Assembly: GCA_944329505.1 (NCBI GenBank)
Contig: CALVIJ010000052.1
Span: 1 to 6,578, forward strand
Origin: an uncultured Bacilli bacterium
Lineage (GTDB): Bacteria > Bacillota_I > Bacilli_A > RF39 > UBA660
Length of the DNA stretch: 6,578 nt
Direction: 5' to 3'
Below, in pieces: positions 1 through 5,128 of this stretch (position 1 is the first letter of the stretch; every line of letters starts with the position of its first letter). The notes below the pieces were generated by a model that saw nothing but the letters and a program-made list of their open reading frames with translations, had not been told where the DNA came from and did not search any database. A program made the translations under genes and the position numbers.

Positions 1-126
1 CATTGTTTTTCTTTGATTTTCTTTGCTTTATACAATTCTTTACACTATTATTTATCTTTTTTTAAGCGATTGCCATAAAAGAATTACATAAACATTTTCT
101 AATTATAACAAAACTCACCTTTTTTC

Positions 127-135
127 TGATACAAT
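127..135 (+). promoter_or_regulatory. Extended -10 promoter element upstream of the CmpB-family gene
   Basis: TG-A-TACAAT is an extended -10 element (TGn plus a five-of-six match to TATAAT). No good -35 hexamer lies 16-18 bases upstream, as is common for extended -10 promoters. Transcription would begin near position 142. That leaves about 13 bases before the ATG at 155 and makes a start at the GTG at 146 unlikely. This is a prediction from consensus only. Confidence 0.35.
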
Positions 136-154
136 GTAAAGGGATGTGAGCTTT

Positions 155-787
155 ATGAGAGGAAAATTTAAAAACTATTTAAATAACGACCACAATTTTG
201 ATAAACCTACATTACTTGGAATAATATGTTTAATAATCGTAATATCAGGAGTATTTGGCTGGCTATATGAATTTATTTTTTATTTCTTCAATAGTGGTAT
301 GAAAGAGTTTTACTGGAGAGGTGGTAACTTCCTACCTTGGATAAACATCTATGCAATAGGTGCTGTAACAATATTCTTCCTAACCTATAAAAAAAGAAAA
401 CACCCACTATATATTTTCTTAATCAGTATTATTGCAACCGGTATCTTAGAATACATTGGCGGCTGGTACATGGAAAACTTTAATGATGTAAAATGCTGGG
501 ATTATAATCAAGAAATACTAAACTTTGGAAACATAAACGGATATGTTTGTCTAAGAAGTGTCTTAATCTTCGGAATATTTAGTTTACTACTCATGTATTT
601 AGTTGTTCCATTTTGCTTTTTTCTAGCAACTCATCTAAATAAAAAACTATTTTTAACAATCAGTTATGCCTTATGTTTTATATTTTTAGCTGATGAACTT
701 TATAACTTAATATTTGCAAACCTATTTTCACTCCCAAGAGCCTCTACTATCTACAAAAAATTAGGACTTAAATATTTATATTTTTAA
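155..787 (+). CDS. Putative ABC-transporter type IV / CmpB-family membrane protein
   Basis: The product is an integral membrane protein of about 210 residues. It matches the family named 'putative ABC transporter, CmpB' (PF06541), whose biochemical role is not established. Family marks visible are GWLYE near the N-terminus, a W-R-G-G-N-F-L-P segment followed by IYAIGA, then EYIGGWYME, WDY, and N-x-N-G-Y-V-C-L-R-S-x-x-x-FG. About five hydrophobic segments can be drawn, and the termini are lysine-rich. The frame is also open from a GTG at 146 (three extra residues). ATG at 155 is preferred because a GGG run ends at 143, only two bases before the GTG, and the predicted transcript starts near 142. 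The gene stands alone on the plus strand with its own terminator, so nothing nearby hints at a partner ATPase. The family call is firm; the transport function is only the family's label. Confidence 0.85.
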   Translation: MRGKFKNYLNNDHNFDKPTLLGIICLIIVISGVFGWLYEFIFYFFNSGMKEFYWRGGNFLPWINIYAIGAVTIFFLTYKKRKHPLYIFLISIIATGILEYIGGWYMENFNDVKCWDYNQEILNFGNINGYVCLRSVLIFGIFSLLLMYLVVPFCFFLATHLNKKLFLTISYALCFIFLADELYNLIFANLFSLPRASTIYKKLGLKYLYF

Positions 788-796
788 TAATATTAA

Positions 797-828
797 AACT
801 CGAACAAAACAATGCTCGAGTTATTTTT
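797..828 (+). terminator. Rho-independent terminator of the CmpB-family gene
   Basis: AACTCGA (797-803) pairs with TCGAGTT (816-822) around a 12-base loop and is followed by a T-run (824-828). It lies ten bases after the TAA stop at 785-787. The complementary strand shows a similar stem followed by an AT-rich tail, so it may work weakly in the other direction. Confidence 0.75.
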
Positions 829-854
829 ATATGATACTTTATTATGACATTAAT

Positions 855-923
855 ATAACAAATCTTGTTATGGAATATTTTTTATCAAATATATAGTCAG
901 TCATTTGTATAACTATTAGTTAT
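855..923. repeat. AT-rich palindromes in the gene-free stretch
   Basis: Two short perfect inverted repeats are present: ATAACAA-ATC-TTGTTAT (855-871) and ATAACTA-T-TAGTTAT (909-923). The second is followed at about 932-945 by TAATAGTAGTTATA, which could instead pair with the left arm, so alternative folds are possible. No open reading frame or known element is recognised here. Together with the CmpB terminator and the hairpin RNA, these palindromes account for the visible content of 788-1111. They may be protein-binding sites or simple AT-rich spacer. Confidence 0.4.
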
Positions 924-945
924 ATTATATAGTAATAGTAGTTAT

Positions 946-979
946 AAAAAAATGACACCCATTTACTAAAATAAGTGTC
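946..979 (-). terminator. Rho-independent terminator ending the tRNA/structured-RNA unit
   Basis: On the minus strand GACACUUAUUU pairs with AAAUGGGUGUC (two G-U pairs) around a UAGU tetraloop. It is followed by one A and seven U (946-952). This is the first convincing terminator after the tRNA on that strand. Confidence 0.7.
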
Positions 980-1101
980 GCTAAATAAGTGCCATAAGGC
1001 AATTTATTTGGTAGACATTCAACTTGACGAAACTGAATGTTCCCTTTTTTATTTTATGCAAGTTCTATTTATAAATTATCCGAACACCTAAAGGTTCAGA
1101 T
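946..1101 (-). ncRNA. Candidate structured RNA with four hairpins downstream of the tRNA
   Basis: Read on the minus strand, the region folds into four successive hairpins. The first (1078-1101) has 8 pairs, including one G-U, and an 8-base loop. The second (1015-1040) has 11 pairs, including two G-U, and a CGUC loop. The third (983-1009) has AAAUAA/UUAUUU outside, UGCC/GGCA inside and a UUAU loop. The fourth (954-979) has 11 pairs, including two G-U, a UAGU loop and a U7 tract. All five G-U pairs become A-C mismatches on the plus strand, which points to a minus-strand transcript. It begins about 11 bases after the tRNA CCA end with no intervening terminator. No start codon with a ribosome site or long frame was seen, and no known RNA family is recognised. 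It could be a small RNA, a tRNA 3' trailer or a regulatory leader remnant. Confidence 0.45.
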
Positions 1102-1111
1102 TAAATTCTTA

Positions 1112-1185
1112 TGGTGCCGCAACGGAGAATCGAACGCCGATTAAAGCCTTACCATGGCCTCGTAATACCTTTATACTATTGCGGC
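1112..1185 (-). tRNA. tRNA-Thr (anticodon GGU), with encoded CCA
   Basis: The minus strand folds as a complete cloverleaf of 74 bases. The acceptor is GCCGCAA/UUGCGGC with discriminator A and an encoded CCA (1112-1114). The short D-arm has GTA/TAC pairing and G-G in the loop. The anticodon stem is AGGCC/GGCUU around the loop AUGGUAA, placing GGU at 34-36 (1151-1153 on the plus strand). The variable loop is four bases. The T-arm carries GUUCGAUUC. Anticodon GGU reads the threonine codon ACC, and pairs G1-C72 and C2-G71 agree with known threonine acceptor identity in E. coli. Oddities are a C-U mismatch at 52-62 in the T-stem and a short D-loop of the kind often seen in glycine tRNAs. The isotype is inferred from the anticodon alone. 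Confidence 0.85.
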
Positions 1186-1193
1186 ATATCAAA

Positions 1194-1222
1194 ATTATAT
1201 AATATTTTATGCTTTATTTCAA
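1194..1222 (-). promoter_or_regulatory. Strong sigma-A-type promoter of the tRNA
   Basis: On the minus strand TTGAAA (1217-1222) and a perfect TATAAT (1194-1199) are separated by exactly 17 bases. The expected start, about seven bases beyond the -10, lies near 1187, two bases before the mature tRNA 5' end at 1185. The promoter sits just beyond the stop of the mutase gene, for which no clear terminator was found, so read-through from that gene could add to tRNA transcription. Confidence 0.65.
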
Positions 1223-1250
1223 CAATAAATACCATATAATTTTAATTATT

Positions 1251-2621
1251 TTATTTCAAACTATCAATAACCTTAGTAAACTCATCTTGAATTTCTTTTA
1301 GTCTTTCTTCATTCTTAGCTTCAAACCTAACTGTTAAATCAGGTCCAGTATTACTTGCTCTAACTAAAGCCCATCCATCATCAAAAGTCACTCTAATGCC
1401 ATCTACTAAAGCAAATTCATATTTTTTATTTTTCACATATTTAATAACACCATCGACAATATCAAACTTATTATCATCAGTAACTCTAACCTTTAACTCT
1501 TCAGTTGAAAAGTAATGATTAACACCCTCAAATAATTCACTTATCGTTTTATCACTATAAGAAAGTAATTCGATAATTCTAAGTATTCCATAAATTCCAT
1601 CATCAAATCCTAAATACCTATCTCTAAAAAACAAATGACCAGAATACTCTCCCCCAAAATCTAAACCATTCTCACTCACATAACTCCTGCAGTAAACACT
1701 ACCAGTTCTATTCATGCAAGGTTCTAGTCCAAGTTTCTTAATCTCATCAATTAAACTCATTGAACACTTAACATCAAATACACCTTTTCTAACTTCCATC
1801 CTATCAGCTAAAGCTCTATAGAATAAAATCATAATCATATCAGCTGAAATAAAAGAACCATCTTCTAAAACTAAACCACATCTATCACAGTCACCATCGA
1901 CTGCTACACCTAAATCAAATCTAAGTTCTCTTACCTTTTCACCTAGGTCTTGTAAATTAGCTTTAACCGCTGGATCTGGAATATGATTTGGAAAATTTGA
2001 ATCACTCTCACAATATAAAAGTTCATATTCGATATTAAATTCTTTCAATATATTTTCTATAAATATACTGCCAGTCCCATTCCCACAGTCGATAACCGCT
2101 CTTACTTTCCTCTTTCCAAACTTTAAAGACTTCTTCAAATTATTAAGATATGCTGGAAAAACATCTTCAGTGATAACTGAACCTTTCCCACTTTTAAAAT
2201 CATAACAATCTAAATAATGTTTAAAAGCCTGTAAATCTTTACCATATAAAGAATCTTCTTTTTTTAAAGATATCTTAAAACCATTATATTACTTAGGATT
2301 ATGACTAGCCGTAACCATGATTCCCGCATTAATATCATAATATATCTTCGCAAAATTATGCATTGGTGTAGTGATTAAACCTAAACTTAAAACATTCACA
2401 ACACTATCTAAAATTCCATGCATCAAAGCCGGATAAATCACATTATGACTTTCTCTATTATCGTGACCTAAAATAACCTTACTTTCTCCTTTTTCACGGA
2501 CATAACTACCAAAAGCTCTTCCAATAGTATAAGCTACATCTTCATTTAAATCCTCTTCATAAATACCTCTAACATCGTATTCTCTAAAAATTGCTGGATT
2601 AATTTTATTTGTTATTTTCAT
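1251..2621 (-). pseudogene. Phosphoglucomutase/phosphomannomutase, interrupted by an in-frame TAA
   Basis: The alpha-D-phosphohexomutase family interconverts the 1- and 6-phosphates of glucose or mannose, feeding nucleotide-sugar synthesis for envelope glycans. Ignoring one stop, a single frame of 456 codons runs through, the usual length for the PMM/PGM branch. It shows all four signature loops: FREYDVRGI and the phosphoserine loop TASHNP (Ser 106) in domain 1, the metal loop DGDCDR (242-247), the sugar loop GEYSGH (324-329), and the phosphate loop R-A-S-N-T-G-P (from 421). These positions nearly coincide with Pseudomonas AlgC. Codon 111 (2289-2291) is TAA where the family has an acidic residue before YNGFK. 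No frameshift is needed: the 50 codons between the stop and 2138 remain open and conserved (YNGFKI). A downstream TTG at 2138 is not a plausible start, since it skips domain 1. AGGAGGA (2629-2635) lies seven bases before ATG 2621. It could be a recent nonsense mutation, a sequencing error, or a read-through gene. Confidence 0.85.
2289..2291 (-). other. Premature TAA codon inside the mutase frame
   Basis: The minus strand reads CCT-AAG-TAA-TAT-AAT-GGT-TTT-AAG, giving P-K-stop-Y-N-G-F-K. Homologues usually have Glu or Asp at the stop position, so a single G-to-T change (GAA to TAA) explains it. The next ATG (inside TATAATGG) is in another frame and stops after a few codons, so it does not restart the protein. 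Confidence 0.85.
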
Positions 2622-2641
2622 AGCCCTATCCTCCTACCATA

Positions 2642-2670
2642 ATTATATATTAAATTTATAAAATGTACAA
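2642..2670 (-). promoter_or_regulatory. Promoter of the mutase gene
   Basis: Minus-strand TTGTAC (2665-2670) and TATAAT (2642-2647) are separated by 17 bases. The predicted start is near 2635, so the AGGAGGA ribosome site (2629-2635) would lie at the very 5' end of a leader of about 14 bases. It shares the 111-base divergent gap with the deacetylase promoter. Confidence 0.5.
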
Positions 2671-2686
2671 TTATTAAATTATAGAC

Positions 2687-2716
2687 TTCATATTTCAAAA
2701 GCCTATTCAATATAAT
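2687..2716 (+). promoter_or_regulatory. Candidate promoter of the polysaccharide deacetylase gene
   Basis: A perfect TATAAT (2711-2716) lies 18 bases after a weak -35 (TTCATA, 2687-2692). Transcription would begin near 2723, inside the GAGGTG ribosome site (2722-2727), giving a very short leader before ATG 2733. Confidence 0.35.
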
Positions 2717-2732
2717 TTGATGAGGTGGAAAA

Positions 2733-3788
2733 ATGTCAAAAAAAATAAAACTGTTTCTATCTTTACTATGTACAGTCTTAATAGCTTTAACAATCTATCT
2801 TAAATTCATTAAACAAGATAAAATAGAAATACCTAAAATAACCTTATCCGGCAAAAACATCATAACCATATATGAGGGCAATAACTATAAAGAACCCGGC
2901 TATAAAGCAACCGACCCAAACGATGGCGATATTACAAGTAAAGTTAAAATACAAGGTGAAGTAACCCCCAGTAAAACAGGAACCTACGAATTAATATATA
3001 CTGTCACAAATTCTAAAGGAGAAACTGCCAAAGCTCATAGATTTATCAAAGTAATAGAAAACAAAACACCAACCTATAAAGATGAATATGACAAAATAGA
3101 CAATCAAACTCGTGGCTGGTGGAGTAATAATAAATTAAATGGCAAAAGGCCATCCGGGGGCGCCGATATAAATGAACTAAAAAAATATGATGCTTTCTTT
3201 ATGGGGCCAGATGAAAAAGTATTATATCTTACTTTCGATGAGGGTGGTTTAGAAACTTATGTCAAAGAGGTTGTCGACGTCTTAAATGAAAACAACGTTA
3301 AAGCAACTTTCTTCCTATGCCGTAAATTTATTGAAGAAAATGCGGACTTAATTAAAAAAATGGCTAAAACCGGTCACACCATAGCCAATCATACATCACA
3401 TCATTTAAATATGCCAGAACTAGCCACTAGAGAAAACTTTGATAAATACATTCAAGAAATTAGAGATGTCGAAGAAACATATTATCAAATCACAGGTCAA
3501 AACATAGAAAAAATATACCGGGATCCAAGAGGTGAATGGAGTTATCGAGACTTACAAATTATGAAAGATTTAGGATACAAATCATATTTCTATAGTGCTG
3601 ATTATTTAGATTATAAAGAAGATGTTACTAAAGAAAAAGCCTTAAACGAACTAACTAAAAGAGTTCATAATGGTGCCATATATTTAATGCATCCTAAAAA
3701 TAAAGGAAACTATCTCGCCTTAGACACATTTATAAAAAACATGAAAAAACAAGGATACACATTTGACCTTGTTAAAAATATTGAATAG
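2733..3788 (+). CDS. PdaA-like polysaccharide (peptidoglycan) deacetylase with Ig-like domain
   Basis: This is a predicted membrane-anchored NodB-type deacetylase of 351 residues that removes acetyl groups from a glycan outside the cell. An N-terminal hydrophobic segment (about 7-23) follows KKIK. Residues 36-108 form an Ig-like DUF5011-type domain (EPGYKATDPNDGDIT, then TGTYELIYTVTNSKGETA). The NodB domain starts near 160. Its motifs are TFDEG (D169 as expected base, with Glu at 170), N-H-T-S-H-H with metal ligands H220 and H224, RDPRG (263-267), and a final Y-L-M-H-P with H320. The segment RPSGGADINELKKYDAFF before the domain resembles Bacillus PdaA, which deacetylates N-acetylmuramic acid for cortex muramic delta-lactam. 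PdaA itself lacks an Ig domain, so lysozyme resistance or another wall modification is equally possible. The start has GAGGTG five bases upstream. The gene diverges from the mutase and converges with the amidase, 17 bases away. Confidence 0.88.
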   Translation: MSKKIKLFLSLLCTVLIALTIYLKFIKQDKIEIPKITLSGKNIITIYEGNNYKEPGYKATDPNDGDITSKVKIQGEVTPSKTGTYELIYTVTNSKGETAKAHRFIKVIENKTPTYKDEYDKIDNQTRGWWSNNKLNGKRPSGGADINELKKYDAFFMGPDEKVLYLTFDEGGLETYVKEVVDVLNENNVKATFFLCRKFIEENADLIKKMAKTGHTIANHTSHHLNMPELATRENFDKYIQEIRDVEETYYQITGQNIEKIYRDPRGEWSYRDLQIMKDLGYKSYFYSADYLDYKEDVTKEKALNELTKRVHNGAIYLMHPKNKGNYLALDTFIKNMKKQGYTFDLVKNIE

Positions 3789-3807
3789 GTTTATCACCTA
3801 TTTTTTT
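3784..3807 (+). terminator. Rho-independent terminator of the deacetylase gene
   Basis: AATAGGT (3784-3790) pairs with ACCTATT (3796-3802) around TTATC, with a T7 run (3801-3807). The stem includes the TAG stop codon. The T-run overlaps the stop codon of the convergent amidase gene, so the two genes share this 17-base junction. Confidence 0.75.
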
Positions 3808-5017
3808 ATGGTAAATTAAGTTTTTGACCAATCATTAAAGTATTACTAGTTAACCCATTCAATCGCTTTATTGTATCTACTGTTGTTCCAAATCTATTCG
3901 CAATACTCCATAAACTATCACCACTTTTAACAGTATAAGTATTTCCGCCACTAGGAACCTTTAAAACCTGCCCTATACTCAAATTATTACTAGTTAAACT
4001 ATTTAAATTTTTAAGCTCATCAACCGTAATTCCATACTTATTTGCAATATTCCATAAACTATCGCCTGCTTTTACCGTATAAGTATTACTAGCTGTATTA
4101 GAAGAATTACCTGATGAACCACCACTAACTTTTAAAACCTGTCCTATACTTAAATTATCACTAGTTAAATTATTTAAACTTTTAAGTTCTGCTACTGTAA
4201 GTCCATATTGATTAGCAATTTTCCATAGACTATCACCAGACTTTACCGTATAAGTTCCATCATTGCTAGTACTTCCAGGCACCTCTAAAATTTGTCCAAC
4301 AGTTAAATTATTACTAGTTAGATTATTTAAACTCTTAAGCTCATTAACTGTTATCCCATATTTATTCGCAATCTTCCACAAACTATCACCATTTTGTACT
4401 ACATAATAATTTCCACTTTCAGGTAAACTTGGAATAGTCTCCCCCTCATAAGTTGTAATTACCGCATCGACAACCGCACCAACATATTCCTTATAATTAT
4501 TTTGTATCTTAGCTAAATCATTAGGATTATCAATAAACCCATATTCTACAATAACTGGATGTGTTTTACTTCCAGTATTCCTATGCATAAAATAATAATC
4601 TTTAGATGTATCACTTGGAAGTCTTCTTTGATAAAATTTTCTCATCTTTTGTCCTGCATTCCCCAAAGCCGTTAAAATATTAGAAGCAAGTGTACTATTA
4701 TCTCTTAAAGCATATATAACCTCTGCCCCTTCAGCCCCCTGTATTCCAGATCCAGCTGCATTAATATGATTAGAAATAACAACCACATTAGGATTATCTC
4801 CATAAGCCTCTAATACTCTATTTACTCTCTCAGTTGGTGAAACAGTTTCATCAGTACTTCTAATCAAAGTAACTGGAACCCCTCTTTTTTGAAACTCCTC
4901 ATACATATACTGGGCAATCATCAAATTTAAATCCTTTTCTTTAACTCCAGAACTACTAACAGCGCCAGAATCGCTACCTCCATGTCCAGCATCTACAACT
5001 ACTTGTAAATTATTCAC
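3806..5017 (-). CDS. N-acetylmuramoyl-L-alanine amidase (Amidase_3) with four LysM domains
   Basis: A zinc amidase that cuts the bond between muramic acid and the stem peptide, fused to four peptidoglycan-binding LysM modules (403 residues). The Amidase_3 domain spans about 3-190, with DAGHGG (H12), E27 in GVKEKDLN, H84 in SNHINA and the catalytic Glu in VEYGFIDN (E158). LysM modules lie at 204-247, 256-298, 313-355 and 361-403, each starting Y-x-V-x-x-G-D-S-L-W, with Ser/Gly/Asn linkers. There is no signal peptide: the first beta strand begins at residue 4. That is like the mother-cell lysis amidase CwlC and many phage endolysins, with TVSPTERVNR recalling the CwlC segment. No holin or phage gene is nearby. 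The start is GTG at 5017 with GAGGTGG (5022-5028); an overlapping ATG at 5019 is out of frame and meets TGA at once. Release by lysis or an unusual export route is inferred. Confidence 0.9.
   Translation of the reverse strand: MNNLQVVVDAGHGGSDSGAVSSSGVKEKDLNLMIAQYMYEEFQKRGVPVTLIRSTDETVSPTERVNRVLEAYGDNPNVVVISNHINAAGSGIQGAEGAEVIYALRDNSTLASNILTALGNAGQKMRKFYQRRLPSDTSKDYYFMHRNTGSKTHPVIVEYGFIDNPNDLAKIQNNYKEYVGAVVDAVITTYEGETIPSLPESGNYYVVQNGDSLWKIANKYGITVNELKSLNNLTSNNLTVGQILEVPGSTSNDGTYTVKSGDSLWKIANQYGLTVAELKSLNNLTSDNLSIGQVLKVSGGSSGNSSNTASNTYTVKAGDSLWNIANKYGITVDELKNLNSLTSNNLSIGQVLKVPSGGNTYTVKSGDSLWSIANRFGTTVDTIKRLNGLTSNTLMIGQKLNLP
3809..4408 (-). repeat. Four tandem LysM coding repeats
   Basis: Four units of about 130 bases (4277-4408, 4124-4252, 3953-4081, 3809-3937) encode LysM modules of 43-44 residues, separated by linkers of 5 to 14 codons. 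Units 1-3 are most alike and share L-x-x-L-N-x-L-T-S; the last is the most diverged (RFGTTVDTIKRLN). The pattern fits internal duplication, with possible unit gain or loss by recombination. Confidence 0.85.
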
Positions 5018-5036
5018 ATAACCACCTCTACATTAA

Positions 5037-5065
5037 AATATGTAAAAGTGCCTATAAAGTTACAA
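5037..5065 (-). promoter_or_regulatory. Candidate promoter of the amidase gene
   Basis: Minus-strand TTGTAA (5060-5065) and CATATT (5037-5042) are 17 bases apart, each a four-of-six match. The -35 overlaps the end of the upstream terminator T-run. Initiation would be near 5030, about 13 bases before the GTG start. Confidence 0.35.
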
Positions 5066-5089
5066 AAAAAGATGTATAAACACCTTTTT
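5064..5089 (-). terminator. Rho-independent terminator of methionyl-tRNA synthetase
   Basis: On the minus strand AAAAAGGUGU pairs with ACAUCUUUUU (one G-U) around a UUAU loop, and the right arm runs on into a T7 tract (5064-5070). It lies about 40 bases after the TAG stop at 5129-5131 and separates the synthetase from the amidase gene. Confidence 0.7.
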
Positions 5090-5128
5090 AATCATTTTTT
5101 CAAATTAGCACTATTTAAAAATTAATTA

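Noticed and set aside
1..3. CAT at the left edge as the start of a leftward gene
   Set aside because: No ribosome-binding site is seen upstream on the minus strand and no coding sequence lies in the window to judge it.
144..149. ATGTGA overlap at the CmpB start, also seen at the amidase start (5019-5014)
   Set aside because: An ATG followed directly by TGA in front of or over the real start looked like a possible start-stop regulatory element. Two cases in AT-rich DNA are not enough, and the spacing to the ribosome site differs.
954..1050. Plus-strand RNA ending in the TTTTTT run at 1045-1050
   Set aside because: The hairpins lose five pairs on the plus strand (A-C mismatches), so the minus-strand reading is much better, although ACATTCA/TGAATGT plus a T-run could give weak termination on the plus strand.
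946..1070. Minus-strand RNA as a Cas9 tracrRNA (several 3' hairpins, AT-rich 5' part)
   Set aside because: No CRISPR repeat, array or cas gene is in the window, and no anti-repeat can be confirmed. It would need a genome search for repeats complementary to about 1041-1070.
1251..2138. Separate gene starting at TTG 2138
   Set aside because: It is the C-terminal part of the interrupted mutase. The frame is open and conserved upstream to the TAA at 2289, and no ribosome site precedes the TTG.
2289..2291. TAA reassigned as a glutamate codon
   Set aside because: Other genes in the window (CmpB family, amidase, the mutase itself) end at TAA at family-appropriate points, so the codon is used as a stop here.
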